Shown here one piece after another: positions 1 through 11,026 of a stretch of DNA of 64,000 bases. The notes under the pieces were generated by a model. The model saw nothing but the letters and a program-made list of their open reading frames with translations. It did no database searches and was not told where the DNA came from. The position numbers and the translations under genes were made by a program. The stretch spans positions 1,612,001-1,676,000 of the forward strand of contig OX595997.1 in assembly GCA_951394045.1 (NCBI GenBank), given 5' to 3'. Position 1 is the stretch's first letter, and each line of letters opens with the position of its first letter. Source of the stretch: Nitzschia sp. DOCU1 (Eukaryota; Bacillariophyta; Bacillariophyceae; Bacillariales; Bacillariaceae).

Positions 1-1809
1 TAATACCGGTAAATTTGACAGCCTGATTCGGGTGCTATTCTCTCTTCAAGGTGCAGAACCACTCTATCATAGTACCGGTAGATGCATTCTTTTCCCCGCG
101 ATGTGCGACGTTCTCCCGCCTTTAAATCCCAAATGGCGTTCTATTTAACGGGGTTCTATTATCGTAGTTCTCTATGTCTGGTTTCAGGGTTCTTCGTCGT
201 CGCTCCAGGCACTTTCCCCCAAACCCGCGCCATACCAGGTATGGTCCCTCCCGGAAGACTGGCAGGCAGTTCTCGTGACATCCGCCAAAACAAAGCGACA
301 GCACGCACGCAGAGCGCGATGAGAAACTTGCATCCAAGCGGCGCGCAAAACCCGGCGGCGGCGGGGGCACGACAATGGCGGTTTGGAAAAAAAACCGCTG
401 AAAATGCCGCTTGCTTGGAGAGCAAATTCTGGATGGATCCTTCACGAACGGTGAAATAATCCTTGCATTGATTGCCTTTTAATGAGCCAAAGAGGTGTCT
501 CCAGAGGTCATTGTTTGCTCCGATTACACAACAAGAGAAAAGCTTTCAATGCCGATTAGAGGGGTGTTCGGATTCTCTTCCGTGTTTTTCCCAGGCTTAG
601 ACGTATTCAGCGCGCGTGATTTAACTGTAGTTTCTATGTATCATAACGACCCTTATCTCATCGCGAGTGTTTCTTATTATTCAGTACTCACCTTGCGGCA
701 TTTGGGGCGCCGGCAGGGCCCCTACCCCACCGCGCCATCGTTTTTCATGGTCTCCCCACGGGAGCCACGGACCATTATCGAGTCGAAAACCTTCTACCGC
801 TCCGGCGAGTGAAGGAGATCGACCCCCTTCGGTCGTCAAGGTAGTTGCTACTGGACTGCACACTCTGCTACGTTGCTTTAACTATACCGGAACTCTATAA
901 GTAGTAATTTAACCCCAGCATCATCAGCATCATGACCCACAGACCAACAACACGCGGCTGACAAAGTTGCATCATATGGTCGTTGCTCAAATCTTGGAAA
1001 CAAGTCGTATTCCAGAGCAACATTCAAGATTTTCGATTCTGGTCATTCGGGACTCCTTTGGTTTCGAACTCTCTACCTAGAGCAAGAGCGATAAATAATA
1101 CCACCAAAGACAAAGGGCACGCACCAACACACGAGCCGCGGCCCGTCATCATCATACAAATTTTGTCATCAATCGCGTATCGTACACTAGTATTTTCTCT
1201 CTCCCTATTATTTGAACGAATGCACCACGAGTGAGAGGGTAAGATGATGTTGGGAATTATTGTTCCTAGTGCTGTAGCGAGAGCTAGAGGGAGCCTGCTA
1301 CGGGTAGTCCATTCTCTAGAGAGTCGTGCAGTGGCAATCACGACCTACAACAGGAGACGCGAGAGGTTGGCTTCACCGTAGCACATGACGTTGCGGCGGT
1401 TTCCTTCGAGTTTCCCGCCAACACAAAACTATGCCACTTTTCAGTCACAAGATTTGAATTTGTGTGTGAGCGTTGTTGTGACTCCATTACTTAGCAGTGA
1501 AATGGAACATATCGGCATTTGGGTTTGCCTGCTGGGAAAGGCTCCTCATTAATCGAAGAATAAAATATGCCTCGACAAGACGTGTCAGATTCAACGGAGT
1601 TGTTGCCTCTAAGTATGGTTAAAGTTCCCGATTGTTGGGGTGCACAAAGCTAGGTAGTTGGCACGAGCTGGATTGCCAAATATCGTTTTGCCGGAGCAAA
1701 CCAAACCCTCGCCCCGACATCACCTAACCATCCTCCCATACTCCTTGTCGTCAACAATATCATAGAAGGGATCACAAAAGTGAAACAAGGATCGAAGCTG
1801 TTAGTGAAG
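1..1809. other. intergenic, no supported gene
   Basis: No open frame here has a convincing protein. The longest, 82-459 on the plus strand, overlaps equally open frames on the other strand, which is expected of its GC-rich sequence. Two copies of the 8-mer palindrome TACCGGTA lie at 4-11 and 73-80. The last 100 bases should hold the promoter and leader of the carbonic-anhydrase-like gene, but no clear element is visible. Confidence 0.5.
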
Positions 1810-4469
1810 ATGAAAAACATTTGTTATTGGATAGCACTCACGTGCATTGGCGCCTCGCTAGGGGCCGAAGATCAATTTAACTATCGCGAAACTGAAGGCA
1901 ACGACTATGGTCCTGAAGATTGGGGCCAAGTAACATGTGATGAAGTTGGGGAATGTCCTGGTTGGCCCGATGGCTGGAAGTCAGCGGTCGGGTGGGAACT
2001 ATCTGAAAACATATGTCAATGGTGTCCTGAGGATACCGACCACAGCTGCGGTCTTCATCGGCAGAGTCCAATCGATCTGCTTCGAGGCGACGCTACCACT
2101 GGTCATGATACTGAATGGTAAGTACAATGGTTTGTTGTTGCCGTTTACAATCGTTAGCACACCATCTGACTTCAAATGATTTTGTCGTGATTTTGAACGG
2201 CAGCTACGACTACCACTGGATGGCTTACGAGGACAAAACCTGTTCCTGGAACAATATTGTTGACAACGAATTTACCCCTGAAAGGAACAACTTTCGGATC
2301 CGAAGGCATGCTCTTCAAATATTGACACCGGTGGATGAAAATGGGGAGCTACAGTGTGTCCGAAGCGATGGCACCAATGCTTTTCCACGTTTGGACTATA
2401 GTAAAGGATTCCCCAACTGGTGGCATCTCAGTCACACAGAAATTACAGTTCCAAGCGAGCATTTCCAGGAGGGGAAGCAGTACGATGCTGAGGTTCATCT
2501 TGCCCACTTCTACGAAATCGATCATCAGCGTAAGATGGGTATTGTAGCAATTTTCTTGGAGGCGGATCCAAATATAAGTCGATGGCCATTTTTGGATAAG
2601 TTGATTTGTCAGTGGCGTGAAGTGGAGGATCGTGATCGAGAAGAGTGTGAATTGGAAAGTGTACCTGCTTATCCTGGGTGCCGAAATCCAACCAGAGGAG
2701 GTGGTGGGGGTACTTTTACGACTCCTAGTCCAACCAAGGGGCCCTCAACCGCTCCACCGGAACCGGTCACACCAACTGCTTCGCCAGCATCCGGATCCGA
2801 AGGAGGCGATAACGCACCGGTAGTTTGTTCAGACTACTTTGGCCACCCTATCATCGATCTCGCTCGCATTTGTAAAGCTGGTGGCTGCTGTGAGAATCCA
2901 CGATCGGCGACATCTTATTGCCATCAAGTGTATGCGGCCTTGGGCGACGACGTCAATGGCGTGTGTTCAGACTGTTGCAATCCATCCAGGGAGGTTGGCC
3001 CGCTGCCGCCAGTTCACCCCGTTTATCCTCCCATTGAATGCACCACTGTAAACAACCCTTTCCGCATGTGCAAGCCGAACTCTTGTTGTGAGGCGGGAGC
3101 GTCGAGCTCTTCGTACTGTACGGGAGTCTTCAATACCTACGGGCAAAACATGACATCCATTTGTTGGTATTGTTGTTCCGAGCCAATAGATATAATGGGG
3201 GGACGATCAGCACCGATTGCAACACCTTCCCCGGTGGCCATCACATCAGGACCAGAACCATCACCCACCCCGGGACCTGTAGTGCCCGCAACAACACCTG
3301 CCCCGGTTCCAGCTTCCAACCCCGCGCCACTGACAGGTTCGTCTGTCACATGTTCGGATTACGATGGCAATGAAGCAATCAACATTGCCCGCATTTGCAA
3401 GGACGGAGGATGCTGTGATCCGATTCGATCTTCAACCGATCAATGCCATTTTGTGTACGAGTTCTTTGGAGACGCCATGGCTAGTGTTTGTTCGGACTGT
3501 TGCAATCCCTCCAAGCAGCTTGCTCCTGCGCCGTCGCCACATCCGACCTACCCTCCAATTCAGTGTTCGCTGGTGAACAACCCGTTCAGGATCTGCAAGC
3601 CATCCTCTTGTTGCGAAACAACAGCTTCCACCTCCAGTTATTGCCAAGGTGTGTATGATACCTATGGCGATTCTATGGGGTCTATCTGTTGGTATTGCTG
3701 CAGCGAACCCAAAGAAGTGGATCCCCAAGTCATTAGCAGCTCTCGCATGCTAGAGGAAGACGTTAGCGGTGCCAATTATACGATGGCCTATGACATGACG
3801 GAGGACGAACTGAGTTTCTTGGACTTGGATTATGTCCGACAGGATATCTTCTTACCGCAGGGCATGTACGCGAGCGAATTGAAGATGCATCCATCCAATT
3901 TTGAAGTTAACGAGAATCTGGAAGCCGAATACGTTGCAGGGCTCGAAAACTATCGTAACCTTCGCGACGAAGAGACCGAAATGGTCTTGGCCCAAGAGGA
4001 GGGTGACCGAAGACTCCAGCAGGGCGACAACTACGCAAGCGTCCGATACAGTCCGTACCAATGGATGCGTGAAGTCAAGACTGAATTCTATTTTCGGTAC
4101 GAAGGTGGGCAAATGGTTCCACCTTGCTTCGAGACTGTACACTATCGTGTCATGAAGGACCCTATTCGCATTCATTCCACCCAACTTGCCGAGTTGGAGC
4201 GTCTCTTGGCCTGGAGGATCGCGCCCAAAGGTTCCGATGATAAAGAGTGCAAAGAAGATACGGCTGGTCGGCCACGAGGAGGCAGCGATGGCAACGCAGT
4301 CGACTTGAATCGTCCACTTCAGTCCTATAGCAACATTCATCGCAAAGTCTTTTGCGAATGCGATGATTGGAATTCCAAGTTTCAAGAAGACGATGATTGG
4401 TGTCTCATGGACGAAGATACGCGATGGTACTCGGAGCCATACAACTTTGATACGGGAGGCAGCTTCTAA
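1810..4469 (+). CDS. secreted alpha-carbonic-anhydrase-like protein with Cys-rich modules
   Basis: Two exons (1810-2117 and 2204-4469) are joined over an 86-bp gtaagt..cag intron, giving 857 residues. The first ATG at 1810 opens a signal peptide (about residues 1-19). An alpha-carbonic anhydrase domain follows, with QSPIDL at 85-90, PSEH at 186-189 and AEVHLAH with His201. The splice creates Cys103 within the domain. The usual HxH zinc pair before PSEH aligns with Glu-Ile-Thr (about 182-184), so only the third zinc ligand, His201, seems kept and CO2 hydration is doubtful. After a Ser/Thr/Pro linker come two pairs of Cys-rich modules (about 310-430 and 482-605), each pair one CSDY-type and one NNPFR-type module with double cysteines. 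The last 250 residues are of unknown type. It is probably extracellular or in the secretory pathway. The fold call is firm, the activity is not. Confidence 0.85.
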
Positions 4470-5081
4470 ACGAGATCATGATTGACCGAGCAGAACCGCA
4501 ACGCTCGTGACTTTTATGGTCCGCCGTTTGCCGCTAGCATCACCGTTCGCTTGCAACTTAAAGCACAGTCGCGCGAATAGGGTGGTGGAGTTGTAGGTAA
4601 TGGTTTTAGGATCATCTTTTGCATGTACAGTACTATTAGCACGGCAAATCCCGTTCAGACTTGGTGTCACCATAATTTTGTCCAAAGGAACTCTTGTCGC
4701 ATTAAGAGCTCTTACGACGTTTAGCTCTTTGAGACGGTCCAATGCCATTGTCATCAGGCTCCTTTGTCGGAAGTAGGTTCGGTCATTTTCATTTTCGTCG
4801 GCAGGTCTCGCAATCGACCAACTCGAATTTTTCCTGGGGCAGAAACATCACTATCTCATGATACTCATCATAGGTAAGATACATAGTCTGGCGGGCGCGA
4901 AGGCGCGAGTCCGCGCATGCTGTGTCTGCCATTCGTCAGTAGGCCACGCCATTAGAGCGAAAGGATTTCGTCGTCGGTCGGCGAAGAAGACTCACCAAGA
5001 AAGTAAGGGAAGCAACGCGTGTGTTTGCGTTGCAACACATAGCTTTATTTCATTCATTCCTCTACCACACACTTTTTCACC
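4470..5081. other. intergenic and 5' leader of QCR6
   Basis: This holds the 3' side of the carbonic-anhydrase-like gene and the leader of the complex III hinge gene. A 92-codon minus-strand frame (4476-4754) has no recognisable features and is not called. Confidence 0.5.
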
Positions 5082-5693
5082 ATGGTATGTTCCTCTAAAG
5101 GCCGATGATTCGTTGAAGAAAGATGATAGGATTGTTGGGAAATTTATTTGGTCCACAAGCCGCAACGGTCGAGCCTTTCTCATCGGCACACGAGTCTGTC
5201 CGTCTTTCGCGTGCACCTTTCCGCCGATCCAAACGAAAAAAGCCGATGAAACCAAAACGTCGTCCTTCCAAAGCGTCCATCGACTTTTTTGACAAATAAT
5301 CTTGTCTTGATCGAACGGCTTGTGGACTGAATCTGCATTCCCCGTGAGGCGAAGCAAGGCCTCGTTTGGCTTGTACAGGCCGAATTGCCGATCCTTGATG
5401 GGTTGTTGTGGTTGCTGTTGTGTGGCTTATATGGATGCTTTGTCGTTCTTTGTCTCACACTCTCTTGTTATCTCTCTTTAAATCAATAGTCCGACGAAGA
5501 ACCAGTTGACCCCATGCCCGCCATCCGAAAGGATTGCGTCAAGACTTGCCCGGGTCCTCTAGCAAATTATGAGGCATGCAAGGAAAGAATCAAGAACAAA
5601 CCTGGAGTGAGTTGTGAAATTTGGTACTATGAGCTTCATCATTGCGTCGATAAGTGTGTGGCACCCAAGATCTTTGCAGCGACCAAGGAATAA
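5082..5693 (+). CDS. QCR6: ubiquinol-cytochrome c reductase hinge protein (QCR6/UQCRH)
   Basis: Exon 1 (5082-5084) is only the ATG. It is followed by a gtatgt donor, a 405-bp intron (5085-5489) that ends in a pyrimidine-rich tract and AG, and exon 2 (5490-5693). The spliced product is 68 residues, starting M-SDEEPVDPMPA. It has the six cysteines of the hinge family in the patterns KDCVKTC, YEAC, VSCE and HHCVDKC, and the C-terminal IFAATKE resembles the family tail. The hinge subunit is an acidic, disulfide-bonded protein of the intermembrane space that sits by cytochrome c1 in respiratory complex III. Exon 2 has no other upstream in-frame ATG before the splice acceptor; an internal ATG (DPMPA) would remove the acidic N-terminus. 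No presequence is seen, as is common for the short family members. Confidence 0.85.
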
Positions 5694-7814
5694 AATGCAT
5701 GCGAGAATCCATGGGGACTACTACTACCTAGTCGTGGTGCTAAAGTAAACTCTTTATTAACGCAACACTACGACTCTACCACTCGACTAGTCATGGTAAA
5801 ACGCCAAGTGCCCTCCCGTCGTTTTGGAGTGGCCGCCGTTAATCCAACTAGAATATAGTTTGGATTGCAAAGTAGGCGGTGTAGTATGAGACGGCCTTTG
5901 TGCTGTAACGCTGAAGAAACTTGCAGATGCCACGGAAGGCGTAGATACATCCACTAGCGTGCTCTAGCTCAAGAGCAGGGCTCGACACATTCTCGATTTT
6001 TTTGTACCAGTAGCTTGCTTTTGGCTAGGAAGCTTATTCTACAAAACGCAAGTTGCTATTCAAAGCTCTAGCTAACAACCCCGCCACCGTCAGAATACTA
6101 GTAGGACCGCAACCTGCTGTTACCAATTTCAGGGATCAATCCCGAGAAGGTATCGCAATCAAGTTGATAAAAGAATGAATGAGTTAATACATGGGTCTTT
6201 CCTCATCGAGTGGAACTTGTTCTTCGTCACTTGTTGGAAATCGCACATGTTATCCATCATTCCTTTATTCTATATACACTATGCCATATTGGAAAGTTCG
6301 GAAACGAGATGAATGCTATGAAAAAGAAGAGATGTATAGTTGCAAAGTCAACGGACTACACATGGAGGCCGAGAGCAAAAGGAAGAAAGCTACCGGTAGT
6401 AGTTCCCTTTCCGGCATTCGATCTAGCCAGCAGTCGATCTAGTCCATGGTCGATTTAGTCGTCGCCATGATGCCACCACCACAAAACTTTCGTGCAGTCA
6501 ACTTGCGTTGAAATACATCTTCTATGTGGCAACAACTTCAAAGTTAGTAGGGCCCAAGTCGTGTAATACCCCGGAGTGAGCGTCGACATTCGACTAGAAG
6601 TCGAGCTAGAAGAAGAGCAACTTACCAGGTGTTTGGTAAAAGAACCTTCTTTCCCGCCAGAACTAACAAATGGCGTCAACGAGGATGGCACAGCACTGCA
6701 CACGATTCAAAGAAAAGCTGTCGTGTATTTCGTTTCGTACTGGTCGTCGTGGCGTCGTTGGAGATACTTTGGCCAGCGCAGCACAAAAGTACTATATTTC
6801 AGCAAGAGTGTGGTCGTTTCGCATCATGTCGCAATCGTTGCTTGTTCCCTTCAACTAGCCGGTACTCGCACCCCCAAAACACTACACACAAGGCATCATC
6901 GACGATCGAGCAATGCATTTACAAATAATTGTTTCCTTGTTGCGAAAAGCATGACAAGAGAAATTCGTAGTAACGCGCTCTGACGACGAGACATGCCGCT
7001 GTACTTGTTGTTGTTCTTTTGTCGAAAGAGTATGAAGTGCCGGGTCAGGTTGTGCTTCAGATTTCACTGTTGAGCCGCTGCTGAGACTTTGAACGTGTCG
7101 TCGTCGCTAGGAGCCTACAGCTGAAGCGGAGGTATAGCGAGTCGACTCTGTCCCTCTGAAAGGGATGCTGCAGCGTGCACCCATAAGGCAGATCGAGGAG
7201 GACAGTCACATTCCCTCCAGAACTTCATTGTGATCCACTCTCACTGCTTGTCTCATAGACCATTTCGTAGCTTGTTACTGTCACATTCATCGTGGATTCG
7301 TTTCAAGGTATCTCCGAATCGTGCCGTTCCGACGCAGAATCCAAGACGGAGGGGATCGCGACAGCGTTCCTCCTCCACGGGGCTTTTACGGATATCGAAC
7401 CACTGCATGGCAGTCATTGTCTTTGGAGGAACGCGACCAGTATTTGAGCGGGTAGGTTGATCATTTGGAAGCTCGCTCGATGGCAACAGCAGCAACAGCA
7501 AGGATATCCTTGCAAGGGTGTCTTCCAATTTTGTGGTCGGAATGATCAAATGAATGAGGGTCTGCTTCTCGAGCTCCCATCCTATTCGCCTTCGCCCTTT
7601 TCAGGTACATTGATTAGCGCGACTGCCACGTCGGCCCACCCAGACCTCGCCGATCCGAATTCTCGTGCGTGTCATTGGTACTCCAACCCAAAAAAAGATT
7701 CCCTCTCCCTTTCGCCTCCATCGTCACTCGGTGCGATTCCGATGGCAACATTCCCACCGACGACTCCGACTTGCGCGCGGCTTCCTTGGTTTCTCGTTTT
7801 CGGGTAGTTCAGTC
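5694..7814. other. 2.1-kb intergenic stretch, nothing recognised
   Basis: Only short overlapping open frames on both strands, none with a domain, signal peptide or splice-supported extension. One TACCGGTA palindrome is at 6391-6398. The right part should hold the promoter of the PLP enzyme gene. Confidence 0.45.
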
Positions 7815-7913
7815 ATGACGACCTCTGGATTACTATTGTCAGTACTATCATACTCTGAGTTTGTTTGCCTTGCGAGGAAACGCATTCAGTGTCAAATCTA
7901 TAGCAAGAAGTAA
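7815..7913 (+). other. upstream open reading frame in the leader of the PLP enzyme gene
   Basis: An ATG at 7815 opens a 32-codon frame whose TAA (7911-7913) ends one base before the main ATG at 7915, and in another frame. If the transcript starts before 7815, this uORF would affect initiation by forcing termination and reinitiation. The transcript start is not known. Confidence 0.3.
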
Positions 7914-7914
7914 C

Positions 7915-9102
7915 ATGAAATTGGACTTGTCGCACTTGGAAAAGCGCGTGTACACGCCTTATCCAACGCCGTTGGAGCCCATGCCGCAATTGTCGGCCGC
8001 ATTGGGTAACAAGGTGAATTTGTGGATCAAACGCGATGACATGCTGGGATTGACGGGAGGCGGCAATAAAACGCGCAAATTGGAATATTCCATGGCGGCA
8101 GCCTTGAAAGCCGGTGCGGATACTATCGTGACGTGTGGCGCCGTGCAATCGAATCATTGTCGTTTGACATTGAGTGCTTGCATTAAAGAAGGACTCAAGT
8201 GCTGTTTGGTGGTAGAGGAACGTGTACCAGGATCCTACAAGCCAGAAGCGAGTGGAAATAATTATTTGTTTCGATTGCTGGGAGCCGAACGAATCGAACA
8301 AGTTGCACTGGGAGAAGCGCCGGCGGGCATGGAGAAAATGGCAGAGCAATTGCGGGCGGAAGGACGTAATGTGTACATTGTTCCGGGAGGAGCAAGTAAC
8401 GCTATCGGTGCTACGGGATATGTCTCTTGTGCTCAAGAAATTCAAGTAAGTTTTTGACGGGAGGCAGCAGTGGAGTGGGGTCGTCATTGCAAGCCTGGCG
8501 CTGCATTTTGTCGTTGACCGTCGTCGTCATTGTCATTGTCGTCCCATTATCCCCAGTACTCATCATGCCATTGTAACTATTTCTTCGTTTAGCAACAATG
8601 CGCGACGGACAAGGCAATCCCCGATAATTTTGATTATTTGGTCTGTGCTTCTGGCTCGGGCGGTACTCATGCTGGAATTTCGGTCGGATTTGCAGATACT
8701 CCCACCAAGGTTCTAGGAATGAGCACTCGTCAACCCAAAAATGCACAAGAATCTCATATCCATCATCTAGGACAAGAGACGCTACGATACATTACTCAGG
8801 ACTCGAACGCCATTTTGCCCAGAGAAATCGTTCAAGTTTGGGATGAATATGTCGGGCCGGGTTATTCCTTGCCGACCGAGGGAATGGAAGAAGCCGTCAC
8901 GCTCTTTGCCCGATTGGAAGGGATTTTGTTGGACCCCGTTTACACGGGCAAGGCTGCGGCTGGTTTGATTGATTTGGTTCGTCAAGGATACTTTCCGGAA
9001 GGATCCAATGTCCTCTTTTTGCATACCGGTGGAGCTCCGTCCTTGTATCATTACCTGCCATTAAATGAACAAGTTCCGGGAGTTGCTGGAGCTGGAAAAT
9101 GA
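7915..9102 (+). CDS. ACC deaminase / D-cysteine desulfhydrase family PLP enzyme
   Basis: Two exons (7915-8445 and 8593-9102) with a 147-bp gtaagt..tttag intron, phase 0, encode 346 residues. The family core is complete: the PLP lysine lies in TGGGNKTRKLEY (Lys52), GAVQSNHCRLT follows, then PGGASNAIGATGY, and after the intron the glycine-rich phosphate loop ASGSGGTHAG, and a C-terminal HTGGAPSLYHY. Full-length family members are about 330-350 residues. The enzyme either breaks 1-aminocyclopropane-1-carboxylate or removes H2S and ammonia from D-cysteine to give pyruvate; sequence alone does not separate the two, and eukaryotic members are more often D-cysteine desulfhydrases. An in-frame stop at 7816-7818 means 7915 is the only ATG start in this exon. 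No targeting peptide is obvious. Confidence 0.9.
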
Positions 9103-9917
9103 GAAAAAATAAGCAGAATAAAAGAAAAGCTAATGCTAATAATGCACCACATGCTGGGTTTGAATATCGAGTAAATAACAAATGGCGTTTGTCTTTTTCA
9201 ATGACGGTTTCAGTTCCTCCTCGCGATTACTGTCTGGATCTAACCATTTTAATCAGAAAAGCGTGCATCATGATAAAATAAGAACAAGAAGATAGCCATA
9301 CTGATCTTAGTAGGAGGCGAGTGAATGCTAGTAGTACCATAGATTCGAATGAAACTTGACATTAGGCAGGTTCATTCGTGTTTCGTAGGAGCACGGTGCC
9401 GATCCGGCGATTTGGGGGGCGTCCCGCTCCATCACGCTCGCGAGACCGCCTTCGCTCTGGAATCCCGAAATGGTATCGCCCGTAAGAACTGCGTTTACCC
9501 CAGGCATACGTATCAGGGTATGGCATCATACCAATGAATGTTTTTTTGGGAGCTTGCCGGGCTTGTGCCTGTGTGAACCCAACACAATCGACGATATTGG
9601 ATGTTATATGAAATACGATACTGTAGAAAGTCAATAAAGTAGTCACATCGCGTGAACTGCATCCAGCACGAGGTCAAAATCTCATCGAGAGGGTCGAACA
9701 GCATTTGCATCACGCATCGCATCGCACCAAATCACCCAAAGCAGAAAAGTCGGGTGAAGTGAGTGAGGTGACGAGCGGAATACGCCGTGTGATATCTACG
9801 AGCAACGCGGAGTTGGGAGTTCGGTGACCACCGCGCCTCAGAAATGTTCAAACTAAGTCGGACCTTTAATATCCAAGTTTCCAGAGCAGTCATCGGTACG
9901 AACGACTGGCGATTGTT
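9103..9917. other. intergenic, nothing recognised
   Basis: Short shadow frames only. No repeat, RNA gene or strong promoter motif was seen between the PLP enzyme and the DUF6824-like gene. Confidence 0.45.
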
Positions 9918-10586
9918 ATGATGCAACACCATTCAATGAATTTACCAAAAGATCGATTGCGAATCCCCGAGGTATCGTTTGCTGGCAATGGGGCTTCCTT
10001 TTATCTTGGAGGCCGCCAAGTCCCCAAATACCCTGGGCCTGACCCAGCCTCCGTGCTGCCTATGATCATCGTACCCACAGAAACTGACGTTATTTGTGGC
10101 CGCGAGAGTTTTGCGATCAGCCACCCTGGAACTCTACGCTTTCGTGAACTTCTTAGGAAAGAATATCTCCCAAACTACAAGCGGCATTCTGGAGACAAGG
10201 CGGGGACCATGCAATATAATAAATCTGTCACTACTGCGTTATTAGAAGACCACCGGATCCGGTTCTTGAAGCAAAATAAAGCAGGGGCTTGGTATGAGGT
10301 ACCTCCTAGGCATGTCCGCGATAAGGTGGGGCACGCTCTTCGAGATCTGGACGCACGAGAGGAAGATTGTATTAGGGAACGTCACAGAAGGGCTCGGGAA
10401 GCGAAGGAACGAAGAATGCAAAAGGCAAAGGACGCTGGGGGCCTCGCCGCTGGTTTCATGAAACCAAGCACTAAACACAAGCAGCAACGTCGCAAGCACG
10501 AAGAAGGAGAAGAATTGCCACCACCAGAGAAGACGATCGACTGGCATGACGATCGACTACCAGTCGTTGATTTTGCTGAATTCTGA
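9918..10586 (+). CDS. DUF6824-like protein
   Basis: A single exon of 222 codons starting with a double ATG. Residues about 50-140 carry the pattern I recognise from the DUF6824 family, which is expanded in diatoms: TDVICGRES, a HPGTLRFRELL segment, an NYKRHSGDKAG stretch, then RIRFLKQN and an aromatic GAWYEVPPRHVRDKVGHALRD. The C-terminal third is a long basic, Arg/Lys/Glu-rich helix followed by a short acidic end. No signal peptide or membrane segment is visible. The molecular function of the family is not known to me. The ICGRE..HPG block is the main basis for the call. Confidence 0.75.
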   Translation: MMQHHSMNLPKDRLRIPEVSFAGNGASFYLGGRQVPKYPGPDPASVLPMIIVPTETDVICGRESFAISHPGTLRFRELLRKEYLPNYKRHSGDKAGTMQYNKSVTTALLEDHRIRFLKQNKAGAWYEVPPRHVRDKVGHALRDLDAREEDCIRERHRRAREAKERRMQKAKDAGGLAAGFMKPSTKHKQQRRKHEEGEELPPPEKTIDWHDDRLPVVDFAEF

Positions 10587-11026
10587 TCAATGTGCTCTGC
10601 TTAAGATTTCTAGACTGCTTCTCGGCTAATATGATATCGCCGACGGAGTGAGGAATTTGTCGCTCATCCTCGGTTCGAGGACAACCTCGTGCATGGACGA
10701 TGCTCTTGATTCCTTTGCCTACGCCTAGTAGCAATCGTCCAGGAGGACGAGACCTTCTCCATCGACTGGACGGGCAGTGGGTGGAGATCGTCGGTATCAT
10801 CGATGGTGCGTACTTTTGATTCAACTAGCAATAGTGGGGCGGAAAGACGCTCGTAAGAACAAAAGCTCATGAACTACTACCCCGTGCTTCTCTGCTTTAC
10901 TAGCACCTGGCCGTCATATTGATCCTCCTCTCGTCATTTGTTGTTGTTGACGGTACTACGATAGCTCAATTGCTTTTGCACAAATGTATGTCAAGTTTAT
11001 CCTACATTTCCATCAACGCCTGCTGC
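10587..11026. other. intergenic between convergent genes
   Basis: The 3' regions of the DUF6824-like gene and the globin gene face each other here. No feature was recognised. Confidence 0.5.

Noticed and set aside
82..459. 125-codon plus-strand frame
   Set aside because: Several frames are open on both strands here because of base composition; no domain, and the composition is Arg/Pro-rich and shadow-like.
1055..1105. tRNA-like T-arm sequence (GTTTCGAAC)
   Set aside because: No matching acceptor stem, D-arm or anticodon arm upstream.
4476..4754. 92-codon minus-strand frame after the CA-like gene
   Set aside because: Probably 3' untranslated sequence; no recognisable features.
4858..5357. 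Open frames on both strands before QCR6 exon 2
   Set aside because: They lie mostly in the leader and first intron of QCR6.
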